Shown here: one piece after another, positions 1 through 9,515 of the stretch
Layout of the letters: each line of letters begins with the position of its first letter
Numbering within the stretch: position 1 is the stretch's first letter
Assembly (NCBI RefSeq): GCF_900446695.1
Contig: NZ_UAVP01000008.1
Location: forward strand, 558,001-622,000
Direction of reading: 5' to 3'
DNA from: Capnocytophaga sputigena
GTDB taxonomy: Bacteria; Bacteroidota; Bacteroidia; Flavobacteriales; Flavobacteriaceae
DNA: 64,000 nt
Made by a program: the position numbers and the translations under genes
The notes under the pieces: generated by a model
What the model was told of the DNA's origin: nothing
Seen by the model: the letters and a program-made list of their open reading frames with translations, nothing else
The model's database searches: none

Positions 1-1
1 T

Positions 2-2974
2 TTGGAATCGCTGAAAAGTCAGCAGAAAATACTTATTCAAGGTCCTCCAGGGACAGGCAAGAGCCAAACGCTCACGGCAATTCTCATCAATGCTTTGGAA
101 AACAAACAGAAAACATTAGTAGTCTGCGAAAAGCAAACTGCCCTCGAAGTGCTATACAACGCCCTCCAAAACAAAGGTTTGGGTAGGTATTGCACAATGA
201 TAAAAGATGCCATTGCCGACCGCAAGCTGATTGTAGATGCCGTGCGTAACCATATAGATAATGCCGAGTTTAAAAAAGAAACACCCGCCTTCCCCGAAAA
301 TCTCCTTGCCGAACAAGTGCAAGCAATGCGCAAAATTACAACGGATATCAATGCTATTCACCACAAACTCAACCAACCCCTCCTCAACCAACTGTCGTGG
401 ACAGATGTAATGGCAGAGTTAATGCGCTACGAAACAGATAGAGAAGACCTTGACCTCTCGGCTTTCTCTTTTCAATTTACCAGTGAAGAGTTTGCCTCTC
501 TCGCACCCCTTTGGCAACAAGGTGAGCCGCTCTATCAGCGATATGTTCCTTACGCTCAAAATCATCTGTTCAACCCTAAAAAACTCACCGCTACCAATCT
601 GTTTAACACCCAGCAACAAGTAGCCGAAGCCTTCAAGCAATACGCCCAACAATGGGAGGTTATACAGCAGCAGGTAGCCGTTTATAAAGCCTATTACTTG
701 CACAAGCGCAAAGAAGAATTTACACAGCAACTGGATACCTTAGCGCAATATCGCAATGAGTATGAGCTGATTACCGCTACCCTCCCCCCTACTTCAGCTG
801 TGTATCAGCCAGAGGTGACCAAAGGATTTTTCTACAAGCTCTCGGCGCTCTTTTCTGCTGAGAAAAAGCAGGTGCTAAAAACCCAAAAACGCTTGCAAGA
901 ACTCTGTACAGCGATTAAAGCGCTCAGTTTGCACCGCAATTTTTCATCGATTGCTATTTCGGATAACTTATTGCTCAACAAAACTGTTATTGCCGAGTAC
1001 ACTCCTGCCATTGCCCAAGCACAAACTGATTTCGACAGCAAAGCCAATGCTGATTTCGCTGCCTTAGACCTGCTGAATTACTACGATCGCTCGTTTATAA
1101 ACGCCGACTTAGACAAGCTCATAATTGAAGTAAAATCGCTTAAAAACCGCATAGAAGCTGATAATTGGCTCGACACCCTCAATTTTGGCAATACCTTTGC
1201 CGAGTTTGAAGCCTTTATCACCCGCAGTTTAGCGACCTACAACAGCTATCAAGCCGACCCCGCACAGCCTTTGGTAGTTCAGTACGAGTGGTTTGCATTC
1301 TTCCAATCGCTCAACGATTTCCAAGAGCGCATCGTTTTATCACTTACCAAAGTAACGCATTGGGAAGCCTCTTTCCTCCACGCTTATTACACCTTGCTCT
1401 TGCAACAAAATGCCAATGATACGCTGAACTTCAACGAGCGCGATTACGCCGATTTTAAAAAGAAAGTACACTACTTTGCCTCTTCCCAAAAAGATTTTAT
1501 CGAGGGCTACTGGAATGCCCAGCAACGCAAAGCAGTAAAAACTTTTGAAGAAGCAAACAAGGAACTCACTGTGGCTAACCTCTACAACAAACGCAAAAGT
1601 GAAAAGCACAACCGACTCACCTTGAGACAAATAGCGATGAGAGACACCGACCTCTTTACGAGTTTCTTCCCTATTATCCTCACCACCCCCGATGCTTGTT
1701 GCAATCTGTTTGAGGGCAAAAATTTCTATTTCGACAATGTAGTGTTTGACGAGGCAAGTCAGCTGAAACTCGAAGACAACCTGCCGGCTATGCTCAAAGG
1801 CAAGACGATTATCATCGCAGGTGATGAACACCAAATGCCACCGTCTAACTACTTTAGCAAAGTATTCGACGGTACTGCCGAAGATGACGACGATAACGAG
1901 GAAGAAGATGAAGTACTCACCTACAAAAATGCGATGCTGAACATAGAGTCGCTCTTGGATTACGCTTTGGAATACCAATTCAGTAAGAACCATTTAGATT
2001 TTCACTATCGTTCTAAACACCCTTATCTGATTGATTTTTCTAACCACGCTTTCTACAACGCTCGATTGCGTCCGCTACCCAGCACCGAAAGCCGTACCCC
2101 TATCCATTTCACTCAGGTAAATGGCACTTTTGATGAGCATATCAACCGTGAGGAAGCCGCCGAAGTATTGCGTATCCTCTCACAAATAGAGCCTCGTCCT
2201 GACGGTAGTTACCCATCGGTGGGGATTGCGACCTTCAATATCACCCAACGCAACTACATACGCAAACAGATACTCCAAAAGCAAAACGACCCTACGCAAA
2301 CGGCTTTCCGCGAGAAAATCAACGCCTTAGAGCAAGCAGGACTCTTTATCAAGAACTTGGAGAACATACAAGGTGACGAGCGCGATATCATCATCTTATC
2401 GGTAACTTATGGCAAGAAGAAAGGCGGCAAGTTCGTACAGAGTTTTGGTCCCCTAAACTTCTCCAAAGGCTACAAACTGCTGAACGTGATTATCACCCGC
2501 GCCAAGGAACAAATATATGTATGCAACTCTATTCCCGAAGAATTGTTAGCTACCTATAAAGAGGCTTTAGCGCAAGAAGGCGCTAACAACCGCCGCGCTG
2601 TGCTCTACGCCTACCTCGCCTACGCCCGTGCCGTAAGCGACGGCAATGATGCCCTCCGCCGTGAAATCCTATCGGAACTCGACCTCTACGGACACAAACA
2701 CAACGACGTAGCCCAGCAAAGCAAAAGTACTTTTAAAGAACAAACCTACCGTCAGCTTAAAGAAAAATACCCCGACCAGCGCATCACAATGGACTACGAG
2801 TTTGGGGGTTATACTATCGATATTTTGTTAGAACCCAAAGAAGGTAAGCCCATAGCTGTAGAATGCCTTAGCAAACCCCTTTACAACAATGATTTAGCCT
2901 ATTTAGAAGACCTGCACAAGGAAAAAATATTGCTCAACGCCGGCTTTGACTACAAAAGAAAATGGGCGAAATGA
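2..2974 (+). CDS. SF1 (DNA2/NAM7-like) helicase with C-terminal nuclease-like domain, 5' truncated
   Basis: The reading frame is open from the window edge, so the true start lies upstream; the TTG at position 2 is not a convincing start. The visible 990 residues begin with a Walker A motif (GPPGTGKS), followed by a long helical insertion, a Walker B-type motif (FDEASQ near nt 1747), a GDEHQMPPS motif III, an HYRSKHP motif, NIQGDERDIIILS (motif V) and NVIITRAKE (motif VI). These are the ordered motifs of superfamily 1 helicases of the DNA2/NAM7 group. The last ~90 residues (YTIDILLEP...IAVECLSKP) resemble the Vsr/MTES_1575-type PD-(D/E)xK nuclease domain often attached to these helicases. Role in DNA repair or phage defence is an inference; no partner gene follows. 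An acidic low-complexity stretch (DDDDNEEEDE) sits between motifs III and IV. Confidence 0.8.
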   Translation: MESLKSQQKILIQGPPGTGKSQTLTAILINALENKQKTLVVCEKQTALEVLYNALQNKGLGRYCTMIKDAIADRKLIVDAVRNHIDNAEFKKETPAFPENLLAEQVQAMRKITTDINAIHHKLNQPLLNQLSWTDVMAELMRYETDREDLDLSAFSFQFTSEEFASLAPLWQQGEPLYQRYVPYAQNHLFNPKKLTATNLFNTQQQVAEAFKQYAQQWEVIQQQVAVYKAYYLHKRKEEFTQQLDTLAQYRNEYELITATLPPTSAVYQPEVTKGFFYKLSALFSAEKKQVLKTQKRLQELCTAIKALSLHRNFSSIAISDNLLLNKTVIAEYTPAIAQAQTDFDSKANADFAALDLLNYYDRSFINADLDKLIIEVKSLKNRIEADNWLDTLNFGNTFAEFEAFITRSLATYNSYQADPAQPLVVQYEWFAFFQSLNDFQERIVLSLTKVTHWEASFLHAYYTLLLQQNANDTLNFNERDYADFKKKVHYFASSQKDFIEGYWNAQQRKAVKTFEEANKELTVANLYNKRKSEKHNRLTLRQIAMRDTDLFTSFFPIILTTPDACCNLFEGKNFYFDNVVFDEASQLKLEDNLPAMLKGKTIIIAGDEHQMPPSNYFSKVFDGTAEDDDDNEEEDEVLTYKNAMLNIESLLDYALEYQFSKNHLDFHYRSKHPYLIDFSNHAFYNARLRPLPSTESRTPIHFTQVNGTFDEHINREEAAEVLRILSQIEPRPDGSYPSVGIATFNITQRNYIRKQILQKQNDPTQTAFREKINALEQAGLFIKNLENIQGDERDIIILSVTYGKKKGGKFVQSFGPLNFSKGYKLLNVIITRAKEQIYVCNSIPEELLATYKEALAQEGANNRRAVLYAYLAYARAVSDGNDALRREILSELDLYGHKHNDVAQQSKSTFKEQTYRQLKEKYPDQRITMDYEFGGYTIDILLEPKEGKPIAVECLSKPLYNNDLAYLEDLHKEKILLNAGFDYKRKWAK

Positions 2975-2976
2975 TA

Positions 2977-3031
2977 ATGACGAGGAACGAATTACGAGGG
3001 ACGAATTACGAATTACGAATGACGAGGGACG
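2977..3031. repeat. degenerate intergenic tandem repeat
   Basis: Short units such as ACGAATTACGA and ACGAGGAACGA are repeated imperfectly several times. Very similar wording recurs at 41661-41697. The rest of the gap to the next gene shows only AT-rich sequence and a possible TAGATTTG box at 3111-3118 with no good -33 partner. Confidence 0.7.
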
Positions 3032-3255
3032 ACTATTGTAGTTCTTGTTAAAGGTTTATTATTTGTTTTTGCTTAAGCAGCTTTAATATATAGAAACATT
3101 GAAAGTTAGTTAGATTTGTGGTAATGTATCAAATACCTTGTTGAATTCTAAGCAGTACAATAACCTAATTGACAAACAACACGAGCAACACAAAACGCAC
3201 CTATGTGAGATGCAAGCCGTTTTTGATAAACACTAATAAAATACAAATAAACAAT

Positions 3256-4620
3256 ATGAAAAAAATCATTACAACCCTAACAACGCTTGTTTTATTAGCT
3301 CCTTGTGGCGCCCAATCTCTCCAAAAAGGAAAGGATTATGGGGTAATCTCTGGAAAATTAGACTTCTCTATGCCTAATCAAAAGATGCGACTTATTCATA
3401 ACGATAAACTCTTTAAGGAGATTGCTGTTGGCAATGATGGCTCTTTCCGAGATACCATACCCGTTATAAACAATGATCATACCTACTATCTTGAGGATCC
3501 TATATCGCTTTCTTTGTATATAGATAACAAAACCAATATAGAGATTTTTATGAGTATGCAACCTTTTAAGGTAACTGTATCAGGAGCGCAAGCCGAGCAA
3601 ACTCAGTATCTCATAGAAAGGGATCACTTCTTTAAAGAAAAAATATCCGATGCGTATAACACCCTCTTCCTACAAGAACCTCAGGAGTTTAAAAAAAACA
3701 TTAGGGCGCTATTAGGCGAATTGAAAACAAAATTAGAAAGCTATAATTTCGACAATGAATTCCTCAAAAACCAACAAAATTGGATTGACTACAACTATGT
3801 ATATGCTTTGATAAAATATCCTGATATATATAAATTCTTCATCCGTAAGGAAGTGGAACTCCCCAAAGATTTCTATGCCGAAAGAGATGCGATAGACTTT
3901 GATAATGCACAAGAATTTGAGCGCAATGAAGTCTATAGAACTTTGGTGAAAATCAAATACTTTGAACAAATAGGTGAAAACCCCAACAATCCCGAGCGAA
4001 TAGATAATTTCATAAAGCTAATAAGCACTCTCAAATCGGATAATATTCGGGCTTATTTTGCGGAAAACTTGGTACTCTTGATAAAACCTGGCAATACTGA
4101 AAATAAGAAAATACTGAACTTTATACTCCACAATGTAAAAGATAAGAAAGTAATACAAGATGCTAAAGAAGCTTATCACAAAACGCTGAAATTAGCTCCT
4201 GGAAAACCGGCTCCGCTATTCACCAACTATGAAAATGCTCAAGGAGGGACAACTTCTCTTACAGATCTCAAAGGGAAACGCTTGTATGTGAGTATATGGA
4301 CTACTTGGTGCCTCCCCTGTAAAACAAAACTTGCTGACCTTAGGGTTTTACAGGAAAAACTCAAAGGAGAAAACATTGAGTTTGTAAGTATCGCTATAGA
4401 GAACGATAAGCAAGAGTGGCGAGAAATGGTAAAGAAAAGAGAATACAAAGGGGTGCAACTCATTGCCGATAAAGCCTCTGAATCTCAATTTATTAAAGAA
4501 TGTGACATCACACAAATCCCTACTTTTCTCATTATAGATGAGAAAGGAAGAATCGTAAGTCTCAATGCGCCCCAGCCTTCCGACCCTGATATAGAGAAAG
4601 TATTAAAAGGTAAAAAGTAA
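3256..4620 (+). CDS. secreted TlpA-like thioredoxin-fold protein
   Basis: I chose the ATG at 3256 because it opens a clear signal peptide (MKKIITTLTTLVLLAP, cleavage near CGAQS); the frame upstream to a TTG at 3169 is polar and unlikely to be translated. The 454-residue product has an N-terminal DUF4369-like segment, a long helical middle and a C-terminal thioredoxin fold with the redox pair Cys352-x-x-Cys355 (TTWCLPCK) and the cis-Pro region (ITQIPTFLII). This architecture is common in Bacteroidota periplasmic or outer-membrane-anchored thiol:disulfide oxidoreductases. The cysteine at about residue 17 could be a lipid attachment site, but the residues before it (LLAPC) are a weak lipobox. 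It stands alone, with unrelated neighbours. Confidence 0.8.
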   Translation: MKKIITTLTTLVLLAPCGAQSLQKGKDYGVISGKLDFSMPNQKMRLIHNDKLFKEIAVGNDGSFRDTIPVINNDHTYYLEDPISLSLYIDNKTNIEIFMSMQPFKVTVSGAQAEQTQYLIERDHFFKEKISDAYNTLFLQEPQEFKKNIRALLGELKTKLESYNFDNEFLKNQQNWIDYNYVYALIKYPDIYKFFIRKEVELPKDFYAERDAIDFDNAQEFERNEVYRTLVKIKYFEQIGENPNNPERIDNFIKLISTLKSDNIRAYFAENLVLLIKPGNTENKKILNFILHNVKDKKVIQDAKEAYHKTLKLAPGKPAPLFTNYENAQGGTTSLTDLKGKRLYVSIWTTWCLPCKTKLADLRVLQEKLKGENIEFVSIAIENDKQEWREMVKKREYKGVQLIADKASESQFIKECDITQIPTFLIIDEKGRIVSLNAPQPSDPDIEKVLKGKK

Positions 4621-4642
4621 CAGGTTGATGCGTCGCTACATT

Positions 4643-4810
4643 TTGATAATCAGTTGCTTTTAGAGTATGTTGTGCAGACACTGTCCAAAAAGTCTAAAAA
4701 TCGCTTTTGCATCATAAACTTTGTCAAAGTCCCAAAACTTTGATAAAGTCTATAAACCTGATAATCAATCACTTTTAGTCACATTGTAGGGGCGTTTTGC
4801 AAACGCCCAC
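4643..4810. repeat. two copies of a dispersed intergenic element
   Basis: The pieces GATAATCAGTTGCTTTTAGA and, 110 bases on, GATAATCAATCACTTTTAG belong to an element seen again at 41733-41769 and inverted at 39443-39482 and 63040-63147. The second copy ends in the self-complementary GGGCGTTTTGCAAACGCCC (4790-4808). Confidence 0.6.
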
Positions 4811-4892
4811 ATAAATAAAACTTTTCTGCCTCCTAAAAACAAGCCTAATTATTCGCAATCTATTTTTATATTGACTATAAATTAATCCTATA

Positions 4893-5840
4893 ATGAAACA
4901 CCTCTTTCTAACACTATTACCCCTTTTTGCCTTTGGTCAAACCGATTCTATACCTATTGCGCCACCTCCTCCCCCTCCTATGCGGATAAGAGTGATAAGC
5001 GACATCGTTCGAGACCAAGAAAAACTATTAGTCGTGCTCTCTCAACCTAACGACAAGAAAAGGTCTAAACATTACGACGATTATTGGAACGACTATATAG
5101 AATCACACCCTAACGACCAAGATTTAGAAGGCAAAAAACCTATTTACTACTACTTTTTTTACTTAGTAGATGAAATTGACGACGCTCAATGGCTCAAAAA
5201 AAATGGCATTCCTACTGATAAAAACGTGTATGCTGTATGTGATTATGATGGTGACGTAATGTATTATAAAGAAGCTACTATACCCGAAATGCATCGCAAA
5301 AAATTGTTCTATGACGATACTGAAGCTGAGGTGCACACTACTGCCACTGCTCGCCTTATCGACAAAGTACTTACCAACCCCCAAGCTCCTATAGAAGATG
5401 TAGAAAACGCTTTTCACAAAATGGTGACCAACAACTATGATTTACAACTACAAAAGGTAGAAAATTACACCTTAAAGCTAACCCCTAAACAACTGCGCTG
5501 GCAGTGGAAACGCTTAGTGGATACTCATTATCGCGATAGAAAAATAAATGAGGAATATACCCGTTTGCTCATACGCAACTACACTACATTCTACAACCAG
5601 AATTTCCTGCAAATTATCTTTCACACCGAATACATCCCTGATGCTACCGACCTAAAGGCTATGGCTTACTTTATCAAATTCTATGAAGAAGCTGTAAAAA
5701 TTCCTGATGCTGAGAGACTATTTCTCTATAGATATGATCTCTATGAGTTCTTTCAAAAACTCACCACAGCCCATCGCGAGTTACTCCCCGATATAGAGAT
5801 CGTTACCGCTGAAGCCAAAAGAAAAGGAATTATAGATTAA
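4893..5840 (+). CDS. secreted protein of unknown function, paralogue of the next gene
   Basis: The 315-residue product has a short signal peptide (MKHLFLTLLPLFAFG) and a proline run (IAPPPPPPM) just after the presumed cleavage site. Its body aligns by eye with the middle third of the next gene: both have KLLVV/RLVVV near the start, a GIPT/GVPT motif, a DGDVMYYKEATI versus AGNLLYSQPATI block, and a helical region with LTPKQLRWQW versus LTPEQAIAQW. I do not recognise the family. Export suggests periplasm or surface. The two genes lie 94 bases apart on the same strand and look like a tandem duplication followed by domain gain in the second copy. Confidence 0.7.
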   Translation: MKHLFLTLLPLFAFGQTDSIPIAPPPPPPMRIRVISDIVRDQEKLLVVLSQPNDKKRSKHYDDYWNDYIESHPNDQDLEGKKPIYYYFFYLVDEIDDAQWLKKNGIPTDKNVYAVCDYDGDVMYYKEATIPEMHRKKLFYDDTEAEVHTTATARLIDKVLTNPQAPIEDVENAFHKMVTNNYDLQLQKVENYTLKLTPKQLRWQWKRLVDTHYRDRKINEEYTRLLIRNYTTFYNQNFLQIIFHTEYIPDATDLKAMAYFIKFYEEAVKIPDAERLFLYRYDLYEFFQKLTTAHRELLPDIEIVTAEAKRKGIID

Positions 5841-5934
5841 TCCTTCCTTTTTTAGAATATACGAAATGCTCTGGCTCACTTTTTGATAGACTCTTTTATC
5901 TTTTAACTCTTAACTTATTAACTAATATCTAAAA

Positions 5935-8217
5935 ATGAAAGTACTCCCCTTATTAGCGCTCTTGCCGCTCTCTTTGGCTGCGCAAACCCCCATTCCTTCA
6001 GGAAATTATAAAGCCAACTCTCTTGGCAATGCTTTAGAATTGAGATTCCTCCCCAACGGCACTTACGAACTGATTGCTACCTCGGGCGAGTATACCATCA
6101 AAGATAAAAAAATACTTTTCCAACCTCAAACCTCTTCTTTTGTTGTTGAGAAAAAACAAAGCGACAGTCAGCAATTGCAAATCACCCTCAAAACACCGCC
6201 TCGCACTGGCGCCGATCCGCGTTATCTCTACATAGGGTATGAAAATGCTAAAGGAGAAGTGGAGTACGTATGCGTTTATAACAAAATCGATTCTTTAGAG
6301 AATATTGAAGAAAAAAAGGATAGCAATGGCGAAACTTATTATGTGCTCGAAAGTTTTGAAGTGCCCCGCACTGCCAATCTCTACTTAGTTGATGCTCACC
6401 AAGCTGCCTACAGCAAAAACAAGGAAGTAAATATCCAAAAATTCCCTATTGGCAAAGATACTAATGCTGTGGAAATCGCTGTTTTAGGCGGTGGTAATTC
6501 CATCAACCTCAACGGGATTTACAATCCCGACAAACAAACTATTTCAGTTTCGGAAGGCAATAGCAGCAATGCCATCGTCTTTAGCAAACCAAACGACAAG
6601 CCCAATCCTAACCAAGTGCCTGTCGCTTCTAAAGAGAACGTAAGCCATTGGGCTCACTTCATCGACTTTGGAAAAGAACGCGATATCCCTGAATACGACC
6701 CCAATAAAAACGCCAAAGAAAAAGCCAAAGCCGTAGTTTCGGTGCCTAAAAACCTCAATGCTGCCCTCGCTTCAGCCGATAAACAAAGTCGTTTAGTAGT
6801 GGTGTTCCAACAACCCGATAACCCAAAAGCTAAAGAAGAATTCAACGACTTCTTTGCGAAATATAAAGAAGAAGGGAGTGGTTATAACTACGAAGAGGAT
6901 AATGAATCTCCTATCTATCCTTACGAATTCTATTTGGCTACTGCCAAAGACCTCAAAACCCTCAAAGCCAAGGGGGTTCCTACAGGTAACCAAGTAGTTC
7001 TGTTAGACGTTGCAGGCAACCTGCTCTATTCACAACCCGCTACTATCAGTGAGGTTGCCAGCGATGAGCTCTTTACTTCTAACGAAAATGTAGCCCGTTT
7101 CAGCACTATTGCAATGGCACGCGCACTCGATAAAGCCTTGAGTAACCCTAAACTACCCGTAAAAGAACTGCAAAACATTTTCACCACTTTCCTCAAAAAG
7201 GATAGTCAGCGTGTGTATTTATTAGCAAAGAATCGTCCAGAGCAAAAAACAGGTGACAGCAATGAGGAAGAAGCTTTCGACTATATTGCGCAAGAAGCCG
7301 AAGATTATTTCTCTAATCTTAAGAATCCCAAAGGCATTTACCAAATGCAACTCACCCCAGAGCAGGCTATCGCCCAATGGGAACGCGTGGTAAACGCTCA
7401 TAAAAAGGACAGCAAACTCGACCCTGAATACGCTTTCTTGCTCTCTCTCAACAATGCCGAAGCTAACTATTACTACCGCATTTTCAACGCCGAAAAACCC
7501 ACAACTACCGCCGATATAGATGCTATCGCTTATTTGGTGAAATTCGCCGATGAAATCAAAGCCTACAACAAAAAAATTGAAGGTAATGACGATAACTATA
7601 TGGGCTATAACGAACGTTTAGAAAAAGGAATCATAGAAGTAAATTACGGAGAGCTCTCTAACCAACTCGACCGTATCGTTTTCAACGACAAAAAACTCTT
7701 TGAGCCCGTAAAAACTGCTTATAAAGAAGGTTTGAAAAAGAAACTCTTCTCCGCCGATAATTATATTGATTTTCTCTATGATAACAATGTAGATGAGGCT
7801 GCAGCTTACTTCAGTGAATACTACAAAAATCTATTGCAAAAGGATAGCAATCTCATCGTTGCATTAGACAAGACTTTCTCCGAAGGCGATGATGAGAACA
7901 GTTGGAAATACTACAAAATGCGTTTTGCAAATCGCGCCAATAACATTGCTTGGAAAGTGTTTGAAGAGCACAAGCAAAACCCCGATAAATTGAATGAAGC
8001 TTTCCAATGGTCAAGTTCTGCAGTACAATTAGAACCCGAAAATTCTTATTATTTAGACACTTTTGCCCACCTCTTGTACGCACGTGGTGAAAAGCAAAAA
8101 GCCTTAGAAATACAAGAGAAAGCCGTTAAAAACCTCCCTAAAGCCGAATTTGGTGGCGACGATGAAAAATCAGAGATTCAAACCAATTTTGAAAAAATGA
8201 AGAAAGGGGAGATTTAG
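5935..8217 (+). CDS. secreted protein with lipocalin-like N-terminus, paralogous core and TPR-like C-terminus
   Basis: The 760-residue product begins with a signal peptide (MKVLPLLALLPLSLAAQ). Residues ~20-110 look like a small beta-barrel (GNYKANSLGNALELRFLPNG), typical of lipocalin-like copper-resistance or heat-shock domains, though this is a weak assignment. Residues ~285-540 match the whole of the preceding 315-residue protein. The last ~100 residues contain TPR-like helices (SYYLDTFAHLLYARGEKQKA). No catalytic motif is evident. A strong stem-loop at 8313-8354 lies 95 bases after the stop codon and probably ends this transcript. Confidence 0.7.
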   Translation: MKVLPLLALLPLSLAAQTPIPSGNYKANSLGNALELRFLPNGTYELIATSGEYTIKDKKILFQPQTSSFVVEKKQSDSQQLQITLKTPPRTGADPRYLYIGYENAKGEVEYVCVYNKIDSLENIEEKKDSNGETYYVLESFEVPRTANLYLVDAHQAAYSKNKEVNIQKFPIGKDTNAVEIAVLGGGNSINLNGIYNPDKQTISVSEGNSSNAIVFSKPNDKPNPNQVPVASKENVSHWAHFIDFGKERDIPEYDPNKNAKEKAKAVVSVPKNLNAALASADKQSRLVVVFQQPDNPKAKEEFNDFFAKYKEEGSGYNYEEDNESPIYPYEFYLATAKDLKTLKAKGVPTGNQVVLLDVAGNLLYSQPATISEVASDELFTSNENVARFSTIAMARALDKALSNPKLPVKELQNIFTTFLKKDSQRVYLLAKNRPEQKTGDSNEEEAFDYIAQEAEDYFSNLKNPKGIYQMQLTPEQAIAQWERVVNAHKKDSKLDPEYAFLLSLNNAEANYYYRIFNAEKPTTTADIDAIAYLVKFADEIKAYNKKIEGNDDNYMGYNERLEKGIIEVNYGELSNQLDRIVFNDKKLFEPVKTAYKEGLKKKLFSADNYIDFLYDNNVDEAAAYFSEYYKNLLQKDSNLIVALDKTFSEGDDENSWKYYKMRFANRANNIAWKVFEEHKQNPDKLNEAFQWSSSAVQLEPENSYYLDTFAHLLYARGEKQKALEIQEKAVKNLPKAEFGGDDEKSEIQTNFEKMKKGEI

Positions 8218-8312
8218 GTGTCAGACCTTAGGTGTCAGGTGTCAGTCACTACACTTTGTCAAAGTCCTTAATTGCCCGTGCGGCTCACACCTTTGATAAA
8301 GTCTATAAAATA

Positions 8313-8361
8313 AAAGTATCTAAAAAGTGAATGAATACACTTTTTAGATACTTTCTTTTTT
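8313..8361 (+). terminator. strong stem-loop terminator
   Basis: A 17-base perfect inverted repeat (8313-8329 and 8338-8354) with an 8-base loop is followed by CTTTTTT. It follows the secreted protein gene ending at 8217. Confidence 0.8.
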
Positions 8362-8448
8362 GGCACTACATTAGGCATTAGGTGTTAGGGTTCAGGGGTC
8401 AGGGTTCAGGGGTCAGGGGTTACAGGATACTTTTGACAGCCTTGTCGG

Positions 8449-8529
8449 AGTTGTCTGAGTTATCCGAGTTATCCGAGTTGTCTGAGTTATCCGAGTTATC
8501 TGAGTTATCCGAGTTGTCTGAGTTGTCTG
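8449..8529. repeat. nine tandem 9-base units
   Basis: Nine consecutive units of AGTTATCCG / AGTTGTCTG type (variants at two positions) run from 8449 to 8529, flanked by one degenerate unit on each side (8440-8448 and 8530-8538). The unit length is a multiple of three, but the array lies outside any convincing gene. Confidence 0.85.
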
Positions 8530-8608
8530 ACCTTGTCCAACTTATATTGTAATAACAAACAACAAACAATAAAGCAATATAGGAAAAGTCCCCTTGAGAA
8601 AACTGCTG

Positions 8609-8616
8609 TATCTTTG
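8609..8616 (+). promoter_or_regulatory. -7 promoter box for the AraC/GyrI regulator
   Basis: TATCTTTG matches the Bacteroidota -7 consensus TAnnTTTG and lies 24 bases before the ATG at 8641. I see no TTG at the expected distance upstream. Confidence 0.5.
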
Positions 8617-8640
8617 CCCCAGAAATTCAAATTACACCCT

Positions 8641-9492
8641 ATGAAATCCATTACTCATAACGATTACACACAGCGCATCAACAAAGTGGCTGAATACATC
8701 AACCGTCACCTCAATGAGCCTATCGAACTGAAAACATTAGCCGATATAGCCCACTTGTCGCATTTTCACTTTTGTAGGATTTTCAAAGTGCTGAAAGGTG
8801 AATCGCCTATTGCTTTTATCGCGCGTTTGCGCATAGAAACCGCTGCCCAACTGCTGCGCTACTCTACCCTCCCTATAGAGCAAATAGCCTTCAATATAGG
8901 CTATGAAACCCCTGCATCGCTCTCCAAAGCCTTTAAAAACCAATATGGTATTACCCCTACCGAGTATAGAACTAATAAAGATATCTACATTATGAAAAAA
9001 GAAATCATCAATCCCGATTTGGCTCTCAAAGCTCCTAAAATAATGGAACTCGAGCCTAAAAACCTCATCTATGTAGCCCTTACCGGCGGATATGGGTCTT
9101 TAGACTACGGCAAAGCCTACGAACAATTATGGGCGGTTGTAAAATCGCAAAAGCTATTTACCAAAGGTATCGAGTCGATATGTGTATCGTACGACGACCC
9201 TAAAATTACCGAAGCCTCTCTACAACGCTCGGATATAGGTTTGGCTATTCACAAACCTGCACTCCCCGAAGGAAATGTGAGTTGCAAAACCTTAGCTGGA
9301 GGCAAGTATGCCGTCTTTTTCTATCAAGGTAGTTACAGTCAGCTTTCTGCCGTTTGCGATGCTGCAATGCGTTGGGTAGTAGAAAGTGAATACGAACTGC
9401 GCGATGAGCCTATGTTCGAGAAATACCTCAACGACGCTCGCCGCACCCCTGAAGAAAAACTAAAAACAGAAATCTATATCCCCATTAATTAA
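8641..9492 (+). CDS. AraC-family regulator with GyrI-like effector domain
   Basis: The ATG at 8641 was preferred over an upstream TTG because it follows a promoter box and starts the usual family N-terminus. Residues ~10-110 form the double helix-turn-helix of the AraC/XylS family (IELKTLADIAHLSHFHFCRI and IEQIAFNIGYETPASLSKAF, then the closing YGITPTEYR). After a linker, residues ~120-283 form a GyrI-like/AraC effector-binding domain (YVALTGGYGSLDYGKAYEQL...GGKYAVFFYQGSY), as in Rob/SbmC-type sensors of amphipathic small molecules. It probably controls itself and the small membrane protein 23 bases downstream. Confidence 0.85.
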   Translation: MKSITHNDYTQRINKVAEYINRHLNEPIELKTLADIAHLSHFHFCRIFKVLKGESPIAFIARLRIETAAQLLRYSTLPIEQIAFNIGYETPASLSKAFKNQYGITPTEYRTNKDIYIMKKEIINPDLALKAPKIMELEPKNLIYVALTGGYGSLDYGKAYEQLWAVVKSQKLFTKGIESICVSYDDPKITEASLQRSDIGLAIHKPALPEGNVSCKTLAGGKYAVFFYQGSYSQLSAVCDAAMRWVVESEYELRDEPMFEKYLNDARRTPEEKLKTEIYIPIN

Positions 9493-9515
9493 CTAATTTG
9501 CTAATTTTTAACATT

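Larger units (their letters stand above)
8218..8640. other. 423-base gene-free region with terminator and slippage repeats
   Basis: It contains, in order, a GGTGTCAGGTGTCAG-type direct repeat (8218-8241), the stem-loop at 8313-8354, runs of GGTCAGGGTTCAGG (8385-8420), the nine-unit array at 8449-8529, and a TATCTTTG promoter box at 8609-8616. I see no coding potential of its own: the upstream extension of the AraC-type frame to 8533 reads through the repeat flank. Confidence 0.6.

Noticed and set aside
1340-1993. Long minus-strand frame (217 codons) within the helicase gene
   Set aside because: It is the shadow of a clearly coding plus-strand frame and has no family features.
3169-3255. N-terminal extension of the TlpA-like gene from a TTG
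   Set aside because: The extension is polar and precedes a clear signal peptide at the ATG 3256.
8385-8540. Possible CRISPR array
   Set aside because: The 9-base units are contiguous without spacers, and there is no cas gene nearby.
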